Origin: Neobacillus sp. WH10
GTDB lineage: Bacteria; Bacillota; Bacilli; Bacillales; Cytobacillaceae
Length of the DNA: 64,000 bases
NCBI RefSeq assembly: GCF_030123405.1
Contig: NZ_CP126110.1
Coordinates: forward strand, 1,488,001-1,552,000
Direction of reading: 5' to 3'
Both the position numbers and the translations under genes were made by a program. The notes beneath the pieces are model-generated. The model had not been told where the DNA came from. It saw only the letters and a program-made list of their open reading frames with translations, and did not search any database. Positions 31,587-41,387 of the stretch are shown one piece after another. Each line of letters begins with the position of its first letter. Position 1 is the first letter of the stretch.

Positions 31587-33206
31587 ATGATGCAAACACC
31601 TTTAACGATGACTCAAATGATTGAAAGGGCAGAAAGGTATTTTCCAAAGAAACAAGTTATATCAAGAACCGCAAGTGGCATTCACAGATTTACCTACAAA
31701 CAAATTGCCGAAAGAACGAGAAGGCTTGCCGATAGTCTAGTAAAATTAGGAGTTACAAAAGGTGAGAAGGTTGGAACATTAGCATGGAATCACCATCGGC
31801 ACCTGGAAGCCTACTTTGCCATTCCATGTATGGGTGCCGTGCTTCATACCATTAACATCCGATTATCACCTCAGCATATATCCTACATTATCAATCACTC
31901 AGAAGATAAAGTTCTCCTCATAGACGCAGACATCCTGCCATTACTTGAAAGCTGCGCTGCAAAATTAAAAACTGTTAAGGCATTTATCGTTATGACCGAT
32001 GAAAAAGAATTGCCGGAAACAACACTCTCTCCTGTTTATCATTATGAACACCTTTTAGCTGAAGCTAATCCCGAATTCAAATACCCAGAAGATCTTGATG
32101 AAAATGATCCTGCTGGTATGTGCTATACATCTGCAACGACTGGAAACCCAAAGGGAGTTGTCTATTCCCATCGAGGTATTTTTCTGCACAGTTTGGCTTT
32201 AGGGCTTGCCGACAATGCAGGCATTAGTGAAAAAGATATCGCTCTGACTGTTGTCCCAATGTTCCATGCAAATGCCTGGGGCATGCCATTTTCAGGAGTT
32301 TGGTTTGGTGCGACCCTCGTTCTTCCAGGGCCATATTTCACACCAAAATTATTGGCTGAGTTAATTGAACAAGAAAAAGTTACAATCACGAGCGGCGTTC
32401 CAACAATCTGGCTGGGATTACTAAAGGAACTTGATGAAGGTTCTTATGATCTAAGTAGTCTAAGAGGAATTTTATGCGGTGGTTCTGCAGCACCAAAAGG
32501 GATGATTAAAGCCTTTGAGCAAAAATATAATGTGCCATTTATGCATGCATATGGGATGACTGAAACAAGTCCGCTTGCGCTCTTTTCAAATCTAAAAAGC
32601 TACCAAGAAGAATTAGATTATGAGGAGAGACTAGAATTACGGGCAAAACAAGGAATTATAGTCCCTGGTTTAGAAATAAAAATCCTTGGCAAGGACGGCG
32701 AGGTCGCCTGGAACGGCAAAGAAATGGGTGAATTGTGCATTCGCGGCCCATGGATTGCCTCTGAATATTATAAAGATGAGCGGACAGAGGGGGCATTTAA
32801 CGATGGCTGGCTCCACACCGGGGACGTCGTCACGATTGACGAGGAAGGTTTTGTGAAAATCGTTGATCGTACAAAGGATTTAATTAAGAGTGGTGGCGAG
32901 TGGATTTCATCGGTAGATTTAGAAAATGCCTTAATGGCACATGAGGCTGTATTTGAAGCAGCAGTTGTCGCGGTGCCACATGAAAGATGGCAGGAACGGC
33001 CACTTGCATGTGTCGTGTTAAAGGATGCTTATAAAGGGAAAACAGCAAAGGAAGAATTAATAGAATTTTTAAAACCACAGTTTGCTAAATGGTGGATTCC
33101 TGATGATATCCTTTTCCTTGAGGAAATTCCTAAGACATCAGTTGGCAAATTCCTAAAGATGGCCTTAAGAGATCAAGTACAAAAAGAACTATCGCGAAAA
33201 AGTTAA
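31587..33206 (+). CDS. Medium/long-chain fatty acyl-CoA ligase
   Basis: This adenylate-forming enzyme activates fatty acids with ATP and CoA. The 539-residue protein has the AMP-binding P-loop YTSATTGNPKGVVYSH, the A5 motif HAYGMTETSP, A7 GWLHTGDV, A8 DRTKDLIKSGGEWIS, and the C-terminal lysine motif PKTSVGKFLK. It resembles the AlkK/LcfA-like group of medium-to-long-chain ligases. The ATG at 31587 follows GGAGGGGGATATTC. It sits downstream of hemZ and upstream of a crotonase gene that may act in the same pathway. No FadR box was found before it. Confidence 0.92.
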   Translation: MMQTPLTMTQMIERAERYFPKKQVISRTASGIHRFTYKQIAERTRRLADSLVKLGVTKGEKVGTLAWNHHRHLEAYFAIPCMGAVLHTINIRLSPQHISYIINHSEDKVLLIDADILPLLESCAAKLKTVKAFIVMTDEKELPETTLSPVYHYEHLLAEANPEFKYPEDLDENDPAGMCYTSATTGNPKGVVYSHRGIFLHSLALGLADNAGISEKDIALTVVPMFHANAWGMPFSGVWFGATLVLPGPYFTPKLLAELIEQEKVTITSGVPTIWLGLLKELDEGSYDLSSLRGILCGGSAAPKGMIKAFEQKYNVPFMHAYGMTETSPLALFSNLKSYQEELDYEERLELRAKQGIIVPGLEIKILGKDGEVAWNGKEMGELCIRGPWIASEYYKDERTEGAFNDGWLHTGDVVTIDEEGFVKIVDRTKDLIKSGGEWISSVDLENALMAHEAVFEAAVVAVPHERWQERPLACVVLKDAYKGKTAKEELIEFLKPQFAKWWIPDDILFLEEIPKTSVGKFLKMALRDQVQKELSRKS

Positions 33207-33353
33207 CCAAAAGGGGTCAGGGGATTTTTCCACTACCTTTTGCTATGATTTTTTGAAGGAGAAAGGAAAATTCGATATATTAAGAAAATTTGTTTTTATT
33301 CCTGACCATTCCGTATATAATGGAAATGAATGAAGAAAAGGGGGGGATTTGCC

Positions 33354-34145
33354 GTGTCAACCAATTTTGTAACCGATAAGGTAAATTTGCGAGTAGATGG
33401 CCGTGTTGCAACACTGGAAATGAACAGACCTGAAACATTAAATGCAATGGATACTGATGTAATTAAGGGGCTTGTTTGTAAATTAAAAGAAATTAGCGAT
33501 TCAGATGAAATTGATATTGTGGTGATAACAGGAAGAGGCAGAGCCTTTTCAGCAGGCGGCGACATTAAAACGATGCTTTCAAACATAAATGAGAGCGATT
33601 TCTTTCCGGTTATGGACTGCATAAGTGAATTGATCATTACTCTTTATAGCATGCCGAAACTAACCATTAGTGCTGTTTCAGGTGCAGCTGCAGGGTTGGG
33701 ATTTAGTTTAGCATTGGCAACAGACTATATTATTGCTGACAAAACAAGCAAGCTTGCGATGAATTTTATTGGCATTGGTTTAATTCCTGACGGCGGTGCT
33801 CACTTCTTTTTAGAAAAAAGATTGGGTGAGACGAAAGCAAAGCAGGTCATTTGGGATGGGAAAATGCTCAGTGCGGATGAAGCGTTAAAGCTGGGACTTA
33901 TTCAAGAGGTAGCAGATGGTGAACTTCAGCAGACTCTAGAGGCACGAATCGCTGATTGGTTAAGCCGTCCTGTTCAGGCGATGATTAAAACGAAAAAAAT
34001 TATGGCTGAGAAGAACCGTCCGCAATTATTGAAAATCCTGGAATTAGAAAAATACGGGCAGCAAAAAATGCGTGAAACCATTGATCATCAAGAAGGGATC
34101 AAAGCCTTTATAGAAAAAAGGAAACCGAGATATATCGGAAAGTAA
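33354..34145 (+). CDS. yhaR: Enoyl-CoA hydratase/isomerase family protein YhaR
   Basis: The 263-residue crotonase-fold protein has the oxyanion-hole segment GRAFSAGGDIKTM and SGAAAGLGFSLALATDYIIA. The two glutamates of classical enoyl-CoA hydratase are absent (Ser and Phe occupy those places). The Asp in GLIPDGGAHFF is kept, as in PaaG-type isomerases, so isomerisation may be more likely than hydration; that is inference. The GTG at 33354 has AGGGGGGGATTT upstream. A strong terminator follows. Confidence 0.87.
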   Translation: MSTNFVTDKVNLRVDGRVATLEMNRPETLNAMDTDVIKGLVCKLKEISDSDEIDIVVITGRGRAFSAGGDIKTMLSNINESDFFPVMDCISELIITLYSMPKLTISAVSGAAAGLGFSLALATDYIIADKTSKLAMNFIGIGLIPDGGAHFFLEKRLGETKAKQVIWDGKMLSADEALKLGLIQEVADGELQQTLEARIADWLSRPVQAMIKTKKIMAEKNRPQLLKILELEKYGQQKMRETIDHQEGIKAFIEKRKPRYIGK

Positions 34146-34188
34146 AAAAACAAAGAAGCTCAGTGAGCTTCTTTGTTTTTTTTCGTAC
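34146..34188. terminator. Bidirectional terminator between yhaR and yhzD
   Basis: AACAAAGAAGCTCA pairs with TGAGCTTCTTTGTT; T-runs flank it on the plus strand and, more weakly, on the minus strand. Confidence 0.9.
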
Positions 34189-34189
34189 A

Positions 34190-34375
34190 TTAAGAATGAA
34201 AAAGCAGCAGCTTGCCGCTTGGTGAAGTGCATCGATGCGTCTTTTCTAATAAGTCTTTCTCTGATAATAGTTGTTCCCCTTGTTTCTTTGCTGCATCATC
34301 ATTTTCAGCCTCAAAGGTTTCGTCTAAAAGCTTATCGCCATTTGCTTCAAATGCTGTTAATTTATAAGTTTTCAT
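34190..34375 (-). CDS. yhzD: YhzD-like small protein
   Basis: The 61-residue soluble protein has a beta-strand start (KTYKLTAFEANGDKLLDETF) and a helical, acidic middle (AENDDAAKKQGEQLL), then a strand-like CTSPSGKLLLFHS end. It matches the YhzD family in B. subtilis, found in the same chromosomal neighbourhood. Function is unknown. AAAGGGGTTTTAG precedes the ATG. It is a single gene divergent from the NatAB-like exporter operon. Confidence 0.8.
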   Translation of the reverse strand: MKTYKLTAFEANGDKLLDETFEAENDDAAKKQGEQLLSEKDLLEKTHRCTSPSGKLLLFHS

Positions 34376-34498
34376 TACTAAAACCCCTTTATTAATTAAT
34401 ATACTTCTATTTTTGCATAATTCTTAAAATAGTGCAAAAAAAGAAAGTGAAACCATAATATGGTATATTCGTATTAAAGAAAGAAAGGGGGAAGTAAA

Positions 34499-35398
34499 AT
34501 GGGTCTTAAACTTGAACATGTTACTAAACGTTTTGGACAATTTACGGCCGTGGACGATTTATCATTAACAATTCCTGAAAAAGAAATGTTTGGGTTTTTA
34601 GGAGCAAACGGTGCCGGAAAAACAACTACGTTTCGGATGATATTAGGCTTACTCGACAGTAGCGCTGGAAAAATAACGTGGGATAATCGGCCGATTGATT
34701 ATTCAACCAGCCATTTGGTCGGCTATCTGCCAGAAGAAAGAGGCTTGTATCCGAAGCTGAAAGTTCGTGACCAAATCATCTATTTAGCGAGACTAAGAGG
34801 GATGCAAAAGAATGAGGCACTTATCGAACTAAAATCCTGGCTGGAGCGATTTAAAATTCCAGAGTATGAGAATAAAAGGGTGGAGGAGTTATCCAAGGGA
34901 AACCAACAGAAAATCCAATTCATTGCGGCTGTTGTACATAGACCAAAATTATTAATTCTGGATGAGCCATTTAGCGGACTTGATCCCGTAAATGTTGAAA
35001 TGCTTAAGAATGCTGTCTTAACCCTTAAACAAAAAGGGGCAACCATCGTATTCTCAAGCCATCAAATGCATCATGTGGAGGAGATGTGTGAGCATCTCTG
35101 CATTATGCAAAAAGGAAAACCTGTAGTCCATGGTGCGTTAAAGGAGATTAAACGCGAGTTTGGCAAAAAGAATCTCATTATCCATGCTGAATTTCCTTTA
35201 GATTCATTGAAAAATTATCCGGGTGTTGTAAAAGCAACACCGACGATGGAAGGAATTCTATTACAGATTGAAGGAGAAAGGGTGGCAGAGAGTATACTTA
35301 AAGAGATTGTAGGCAAAGGATTCATTCGAAAATTTGCCCTCGAAGAGCCTTCTTTAAATGATATTTTTATCGAGAAAGTAGGTAATTCTTATGAATAG
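34499..35398 (+). CDS. yhaQ: ABC transporter ATPase YhaQ (NatA-like)
   Basis: The 299-residue ATPase belongs to the ABC-2-type exporter group that includes sodium exporter NatA. Walker A is GANGAGKTT, the signature is LSKGNQQKIQ and Walker B is LLILDEPFSGLDP, followed by SSHQMHHVEEM as the switch. A C-terminal domain of about 80 residues is typical of this group. GAAAGGGGGAAG precedes the ATG. It overlaps the permease gene by eight bases. Sodium or drug export is a family-level guess. Confidence 0.9.
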   Translation: MGLKLEHVTKRFGQFTAVDDLSLTIPEKEMFGFLGANGAGKTTTFRMILGLLDSSAGKITWDNRPIDYSTSHLVGYLPEERGLYPKLKVRDQIIYLARLRGMQKNEALIELKSWLERFKIPEYENKRVEELSKGNQQKIQFIAAVVHRPKLLILDEPFSGLDPVNVEMLKNAVLTLKQKGATIVFSSHQMHHVEEMCEHLCIMQKGKPVVHGALKEIKREFGKKNLIIHAEFPLDSLKNYPGVVKATPTMEGILLQIEGERVAESILKEIVGKGFIRKFALEEPSLNDIFIEKVGNSYE

Positions 35399-36644
35399 TT
35401 TTTGGATTATCTTATTTCATACTTATCTAAACAAACTAAAAAGTAAATCGTTTATCGTTACGACACTTCTGACGCTTGTTCTCGTATTAGCCCTGACAAA
35501 TATCAATAATATCATAGATATTTTCGATAAAAATGGAGGAAAAGAGAATGTTGCAGTGTTGGATGAAAGCGGGGCACTTTATGAACCTTTTAAACAGCAA
35601 TTAAAAACAATTAACAAAGATATTAATCTAAAGCTTTACAAGGGTAGTGAAAAAGAGGCGGAAAAAGCTGTAGAAAAAGGTGACGTTACAGGAGTTATTC
35701 AGTTGCGATTTAATACAGAAAAACTGCCGGAAGCGACCTATAAAGCAATGAGTATCGCAGATTCCTCACTTTTTACCGATCTTCAGACGGCATTGCAGCA
35801 AGTAAAAACGATGCTGGCAGCTTCACAGATTAATTTGGCTCCTGCTCAACTGCAAAAGCTTTATGAACCAGTTTCTTTTGAGAAATTTGCGCTCGAGAAA
35901 AACGCCAAAACAGAAGAGGAACTCAATCAGGCTCGGGGACTCGTATACGTTCTGCTGTTTATTATTTATTTCGCTGTCATCATGTACGCTAATATGATTG
36001 CGATGGAGGTAGCGACAGAAAAGTCCTCAAGGGTAATGGAAATATTAATTTCGAGTGTATCGCCAATCAAGCAAATGTTTGCAAAAATATTGGGGATTGG
36101 ACTATTAAGTCTGACGCAATTAGCAGTATTTCTGATTATTGGATACTACTCGTTATCAAAAAACATGGAATCATTAAAAGATGGCTTTTTTGGTGTATAC
36201 GGGTTTGGCGATATTCCAGTAATGACCATCGTATATGCCGTAATTTTCTTTATCCTCGGCTACTTCCTTTATGCCACTCTTGCTGCCTTTTTGGGCTCTC
36301 TTGTCAGTCGGATTGAAGATGTGCAGCAGATGATTACGCCGATGACGTTACTTGTGGTGGCAGGATTTATGATTGCTATGTTTGGGCTTGGTAAACCTGA
36401 TGCACCATTCATTACAGCAACGTCTTATATTCCATTCTTTACACCAATGATTATGTTTTTACGTGTTGGAATGCTGACAATACCTGCATGGGAAGCAATC
36501 TTGGGAATCGTTATTCTTGTTGCAACCATCGCTGTATTAGCCATATTTGGTGCCCGTGTCTATCGAGGCGGCGTCTTAATGTATGGGAAGTCTAATTCCT
36601 ATAAAGATATTAAAAAGGCACTGCAATTAACTAAAAACGAATAA
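35391..36644 (+). CDS. yhaP: ABC transporter permease YhaP (NatB-like)
   Basis: The 417-residue permease has one N-terminal helix, an extracytoplasmic domain of about 150 residues containing NVAVLDESGALYEPF, and then about five or six membrane helices in the C-terminal half, including YVLLFIIYFAVIMYANMIA. MEVATEKSSRVMEILISSV is a conserved ABC-2 permease segment after the first of these helices. It pairs with the upstream ATPase. A strong terminator follows. Confidence 0.9.
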   Translation: MNSFWIILFHTYLNKLKSKSFIVTTLLTLVLVLALTNINNIIDIFDKNGGKENVAVLDESGALYEPFKQQLKTINKDINLKLYKGSEKEAEKAVEKGDVTGVIQLRFNTEKLPEATYKAMSIADSSLFTDLQTALQQVKTMLAASQINLAPAQLQKLYEPVSFEKFALEKNAKTEEELNQARGLVYVLLFIIYFAVIMYANMIAMEVATEKSSRVMEILISSVSPIKQMFAKILGIGLLSLTQLAVFLIIGYYSLSKNMESLKDGFFGVYGFGDIPVMTIVYAVIFFILGYFLYATLAAFLGSLVSRIEDVQQMITPMTLLVVAGFMIAMFGLGKPDAPFITATSYIPFFTPMIMFLRVGMLTIPAWEAILGIVILVATIAVLAIFGARVYRGGVLMYGKSNSYKDIKKALQLTKNE

Positions 36645-36647
36645 CGA

Positions 36648-36692
36648 ATTAAGAGCTTTTATCATTTTTGATAAAAGCTCTTTAATTTTCTG
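36648..36692 (+). terminator. Intrinsic terminator of the yhaQ-yhaP operon
   Basis: TTAAGAGCTTTTATCA pairs perfectly with TGATAAAAGCTCTTTAA around TTTT. Confidence 0.93.
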
Positions 36693-36699
36693 AAATTCG

Positions 36700-37030
36700 A
36701 AAACAATCCAGCTCCAGCCCCCCGCGGCTAGTGTACTTCGCGCATCTCCCTACGATAAGTCAACATTGGATCGCTTGCGCTCTCCGTGTTGTCTAGCTAC
36801 AGCGCCTAGGGGCTCGGGGTCATAAGCCAATCCGTCAAGAAGGCTAAAAAGCAGCCTTCTCGCCGGCTCGTCTTATGCCTGTCACCCCTGAGCACTAAGG
36901 AAAGCTCCTTAGAATAATCCTCCCAGGAACAAGCTGTGCTTGTTCCGAAGGCGCTTTCGCTTTTCGATTTTCCTTTATCTCAGTCGAAGCACTCCAGTCC
37001 ATACGCCGCTAAACGTGCGCTTTCGCTTTA
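36700..37030 (+). repeat. Dispersed intergenic repeat cluster before yhaO
   Basis: No gene is present. From 36791 about 58 bases are identical to those at 1759, and the hairpin 36819-36880 matches that at 1784-1847. The right part differs: it has GGAACAAGC...GCTTGTTCC and TAAGGA...TCCTTA inverted pairs, then two CGCTTTCGCTTT segments. The cluster fills most of the space between yhaP and yhaO. Confidence 0.8.
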
Positions 37031-37097
37031 TAAGTAGAACGTGCATTCGTTTTTTGGAAATGCTACAATGGAGAAAAGACGGTGAAAGGAATTTCTT

Positions 37098-38318
37098 ATG
37101 AAAAAGATATCGTTTATTCATGCAGCTGATCTTCATTTAGACAGCCCTATGATTGGATTAAAGCATTTGCCGGCTAATATCTTTTCTAGGATGAAGGAGA
37201 GTACCTTTACATCCTTAAAAAAGCTAACAACCGCGGCTATCGAGCGGCAGGTTGATTTTGTCATCTTAGCGGGAGATTTATTCGATGGAGAGGATCGCAG
37301 CTTACGGGCACAATCACGCTTTCGGACGGAAATGTTGAAGCTTGAGGAAAAGAATATACCCGTTTATGTCGTTCATGGAAACCACGACCATTTAAATGGT
37401 TCATGGGTGCACCTTGACATGCCGGCGAATGTTCATTTGTTTCATAGTGAGGTGGAAACAAAGGCGCTGAAGACGAAGAGTGGTGAGTGCGTCCATCTTT
37501 ATGGCTTTAGCTACCCAACAAGGCATGTGTTTGATCGGAAAATAGATGATTATAAGAAGGCAGAGGGGGCAGATTTTCACATCGGAATTCTACATGGCAA
37601 TGAAAGTGCAGGAACTGAGCACGATAACTATGCTCCATTTTCAGTTAAGGATTTACAGGAAAAAGACTTTGATTATTGGGCCTTGGGACATATCCATAAA
37701 CGGGCTGTTTTGTCTGAAAATCCCCCTATTGTCTATCCAGGTAATATCCAAGGAAGAAATAAGAAGGAATCAGGCAGTAAAGGGTTCTATCATGTTACAT
37801 TGACAGAGCTTGATGTAAAAATGGACTTTATCGAGTCATCCGATTTGATCTGGGAGGAGACTGTGATTGATGCTGCCGCTGTAAGTTGTTTTCAAGATGT
37901 TCTTCGTTTATGCCAGACGGCAATCAATAGTGTTCGTAGAGTTCAACAGGGAACACTTTTAACTCTTTCTTTAAAAAATATTCAATTGGCCGATGACCGT
38001 GAAAAAAGAAGTTTACACAGCGAGCTTCTAGAGCTTCTATTTGAAGAAGAAAAGGATGAGGAGTCCTTTGTTTGGATAGTGGACTTAATCATTTCAGAAA
38101 GTTTCCATATTGATAAAGAACAATTGAAAACAGAAGCCAATTTTTATGCGGAGCTATTTGAAACATTTGCTCATTTTGAAAATGTTGATCTCGCTTTAGC
38201 TCCGTTGTATGAGCATCAATTAGGTAGAAAGTATTTATCTTATTTATCAACCTCTGAGCAAAATGAACTCCTTGAAAAAGCAGAGAAAATGCTAATTGAA
38301 TTACTTTATCAACCATAA
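37098..38318 (+). CDS. yhaO: Metallophosphoesterase YhaO (SbcD/Mre11-like)
   Basis: The 406-residue protein is a DNA-repair-type exonuclease subunit of the Mre11/SbcD superfamily. Metal-binding motifs are HAADLHLDSP, ILAGDLFDGEDR, VVHGNHDH, HIGILHGNE and WALGHIHKR. The C-terminal third is less conserved and probably contacts the partner ATPase encoded next (yhaN). GGTGAAAGGAATTT precedes the ATG. The gene pair corresponds to an SbcCD/Rad50-Mre11-like complex; a role in DNA ends processing is inferred from the family. Confidence 0.92.
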   Translation: MKKISFIHAADLHLDSPMIGLKHLPANIFSRMKESTFTSLKKLTTAAIERQVDFVILAGDLFDGEDRSLRAQSRFRTEMLKLEEKNIPVYVVHGNHDHLNGSWVHLDMPANVHLFHSEVETKALKTKSGECVHLYGFSYPTRHVFDRKIDDYKKAEGADFHIGILHGNESAGTEHDNYAPFSVKDLQEKDFDYWALGHIHKRAVLSENPPIVYPGNIQGRNKKESGSKGFYHVTLTELDVKMDFIESSDLIWEETVIDAAAVSCFQDVLRLCQTAINSVRRVQQGTLLTLSLKNIQLADDREKRSLHSELLELLFEEEKDEESFVWIVDLIISESFHIDKEQLKTEANFYAELFETFAHFENVDLALAPLYEHQLGRKYLSYLSTSEQNELLEKAEKMLIELLYQP

Positions 38319-38335
38319 GAAAGGGGGGAGATTAT

Positions 38336-41300
38336 TTGAAAATTATTGAGATACACATATACGGCTACGGACAATTAGAAAATGTCAAAATTACGAACCT
38401 TGGTGATTTTCAGGTTTTTTTTGGTGAAAATGAAGCTGGCAAATCTACGATTATGGCTTTTATTCATGGAATATTATTCGAATTTCCCACAAAACAACAA
38501 GCCGAGCTGCGCTACGAGCCAAAACATAGTACAAAATACGGCGGCAAAATTAGAATTTATCATGAAGAGCTAGGTTACGCTGTCGTTGAGCGGATTAAAG
38601 GAAAAGCTGCAGGCGATGTGAAGGTAATCTTAGATTCAGGAACGATTGGCGGTGAAGAGCTTTTAAAAGTACTGACAGCGAATTTTGATAAAGGCTTATT
38701 CCAAGCCATTTATTCGTTTAATTTGCATGGCTTGCAAAATATTCACCAAATGAAGGGTGAAGAAATTGGTAAATTCCTCTTCTCCGCCGGTGCATTAGGA
38801 ACAGAACGGTTATCAAAAGCCGAAATTTTCCTGCAGAAAGAGTTAGATTCCCGCTTTAAGCCCTCGGGAAAGAAACCAATATTGAATGAAAAATTACAGG
38901 CACTTCATGAAATAAATGGAGAATTGAAAAAAGCGGCAGCAAAAAATAAGGAATATGAAAATTTGGTTGCAAAAAAAGAGATACTTCAGAAGGAAATGGC
39001 AGCAATAAATGACTCACTTCATGGAATTAGCGATAGGATCGAGAAATTGAATGAATGGAAGAGAATTGAGTCTATCGTTAGAGAAGAAATGTGGACAAAG
39101 AAGGAGATTAACGATCTGGGAGAAATCGAGTTCCCTGTGCGAGGGATTGAAAGAATTGAAAAATTAAATCAGCTAATTCACCCCCATAATGCAGAAATAA
39201 TCAGTATTGCCGAGAGAATTGAAAATTTGAAAAAAGAATTAGCTGATATAGAGCCGGATCTTTTATTTCTTGAAAATGAGACCGCAATCTTAACATTGCT
39301 TGATCAAGTTCCAATTATGGAGCAATTAAGGCTTAAGAAACAGCAATGTGAAGCGAAACTAACAGAGTATGAAGATAAGCTTTCCATTACAAGAGAGAAG
39401 CTTCATTTACCATTAAATGAAGAAGAGATTTCTTCCATTAATACAAATATTTTTATGAGAAATCAAGTGGAGATAGTTTCCCGAAAAAGACAAAAACTTG
39501 TAGAAGTAAAGGAAGAGTTAGAGAATCGGTTACAAGAAGAAAAAATTACATTGGAAGAAATAGAAAAGGATGTCCGATTTGCTGAGAGCCAGATTCTTCC
39601 TAAACATGAACGGGTACTGATTAAGGAGCAAGTTGATGGAAATGATAAGAAAAGCCTGGAATGGGAATTAAAGACCTTACAGGATAAAATCGAATTCTAT
39701 CAACAGACAATTGATCGAGAGCAAGCCGTACATGAACGTATGAAAAAGCAGAAAAGGGTTCAGTTTTTTCTTTTTGAGTTCATTTTATTAGGGCTGACAT
39801 TGTATAGCTTGTTAACAAAGGAGTGGGTTTTCTTATTTTTGGGCGTGTTAGGATGTATGGCAATTGCTATTTTTATGGCAAAAAGCACAAAACCCTTTAA
39901 AGAAGGAGAAATGAAGGAAACACTTAATGGTTTAAGAGAAAAAGAAAAACAGTTTAAGGAAAATCTCCAATCCTTAGTATATTTGGATATCACAAAGCTC
40001 GAGAACCAATTAATGCTGGATAATCAAAGGCGAGAAGAGCTGCAGATGTTAAAAACGAAGTTGAAACAGCAGCAATCTCAATTTGAAAAGATACTGGCTA
40101 AAATTGAAGAATGGGAAGTAGAGTCAGCTCAAAATAAAGAAAAGCTGTTATCTATAAGCAGTGAATTAAAGATACCTGAATATATTGCTGCATCTTTTTT
40201 ACAAGAAGCTTTTGAATTTATTGAGCAATATAAGTCCATTTGCAGAGATAAAAGCCAACTGCATATTAGACTAGAGCAAATTAATCAGGAGCAGGCGAAA
40301 ATAGTAGAAGGCTTAAAATTTTATGAGAATCGTTTTTTGCAAGAAAAAGGCTTAGATTTACATAATTCAGCCTATCTACTACGGAACAAGCTTAAGGAAG
40401 AGCATGAAAAGCAAATTAAGAGTCAAGAGAGACTGGGTAAGCTTGACGAGCTAAAAGCTGATTTGAAGCAAAAATCTCAAGAACTGGAGCTTTTACAAGC
40501 TGAACACAACAGGCTCTTACAGGCTGCAAAGGTAGAAACAGAGCAGCAATTCTATAAACTTGGAGAACAAGCTGAAAAATATAGCAAGCTTTTTGAAAGA
40601 CTAGATCATCTAAAGAGCCAACTTCAATACTCAATCCTTCCTAAACAGGTTAGGGAAAACTATTTACTTATTCATAACAGTGATGAAGTAATCGCGGAAT
40701 GTAATCTTGAAGCCCAACATTTGCAAGCAAATTTGAAAAAGCTTCAAGAGGAACATGCTTCAATAAAGTACGAGATTCAAATACTTGAAGAAGGCGGTGT
40801 GTATTCAGACATTCTTCACCACTACAAGCAGAAAAAATTTGAACTGGAAGTTACAGCGAAAGAGTGGTCTGTCTATTGTTTAGCTCAAGAAATTTTGTCG
40901 CAAACGATAGATAAATATAAAACCGTTCATTTACCAAGGATGCTCTCCAAAGCTGAAGAGTACATGTCTTTTCTCACAAATGGCAGCTACCAAAAGATTC
41001 ACCTGCAGAATTCAGGTTCTGGTTTTCTTGTTGAGAGAGAGGATCATACTTTATTTGAAGCAAATGAGCTAAGCCAAGGAACCATGGAACAGTTATATGT
41101 ATCTATTCGACTTGCTTTGGCAACAACACTTTATGAAAAATACCAGTTTCCCATTATCATTGATGATAGCTTTGTTAATTTCGACGCAAATAGAACACAC
41201 AAAGTGATTGAACTTCTTAAAACGCTTAAAAGGAATCAAATATTATTTTTTACTTGTCATTCACACTTACTTCAGCATTTCCGGAGGGAAGATATTCTTT

Positions 41301-41344
41301 TATTAGAAAAAGGTGCTGCATTAGATTATTTAATAGAGAAATAG
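38336..41344 (+). CDS. yhaN: Rad50/SbcC-like AAA ATPase YhaN
   Basis: The 1002-residue protein has a split ATPase head: P-loop GENEAGKSTI near the N-terminus, and signature ELSQGTMEQLYVSIRLAL with Walker B IIIDDSFVNFD near the C-terminus. Long coiled coils fill the middle. Around residues 475-520 two adjacent hydrophobic stretches (FFLFEFILLGLTLYSLL and WVFLFLGVLGCMAIAIFM) look like a membrane hairpin, unusual for an SMC-like arm. It starts with TTG at 38336 after AAGGGGGGAGA, 17 bases after yhaO. Confidence 0.92.
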   Translation: MKIIEIHIYGYGQLENVKITNLGDFQVFFGENEAGKSTIMAFIHGILFEFPTKQQAELRYEPKHSTKYGGKIRIYHEELGYAVVERIKGKAAGDVKVILDSGTIGGEELLKVLTANFDKGLFQAIYSFNLHGLQNIHQMKGEEIGKFLFSAGALGTERLSKAEIFLQKELDSRFKPSGKKPILNEKLQALHEINGELKKAAAKNKEYENLVAKKEILQKEMAAINDSLHGISDRIEKLNEWKRIESIVREEMWTKKEINDLGEIEFPVRGIERIEKLNQLIHPHNAEIISIAERIENLKKELADIEPDLLFLENETAILTLLDQVPIMEQLRLKKQQCEAKLTEYEDKLSITREKLHLPLNEEEISSINTNIFMRNQVEIVSRKRQKLVEVKEELENRLQEEKITLEEIEKDVRFAESQILPKHERVLIKEQVDGNDKKSLEWELKTLQDKIEFYQQTIDREQAVHERMKKQKRVQFFLFEFILLGLTLYSLLTKEWVFLFLGVLGCMAIAIFMAKSTKPFKEGEMKETLNGLREKEKQFKENLQSLVYLDITKLENQLMLDNQRREELQMLKTKLKQQQSQFEKILAKIEEWEVESAQNKEKLLSISSELKIPEYIAASFLQEAFEFIEQYKSICRDKSQLHIRLEQINQEQAKIVEGLKFYENRFLQEKGLDLHNSAYLLRNKLKEEHEKQIKSQERLGKLDELKADLKQKSQELELLQAEHNRLLQAAKVETEQQFYKLGEQAEKYSKLFERLDHLKSQLQYSILPKQVRENYLLIHNSDEVIAECNLEAQHLQANLKKLQEEHASIKYEIQILEEGGVYSDILHHYKQKKFELEVTAKEWSVYCLAQEILSQTIDKYKTVHLPRMLSKAEEYMSFLTNGSYQKIHLQNSGSGFLVEREDHTLFEANELSQGTMEQLYVSIRLALATTLYEKYQFPIIIDDSFVNFDANRTHKVIELLKTLKRNQILFFTCHSHLLQHFRREDILLLEKGAALDYLIEK

Positions 41345-41387
41345 TTGTATATGTTATACTCATTCTATGGGAAGGAGCGTGGATAGG

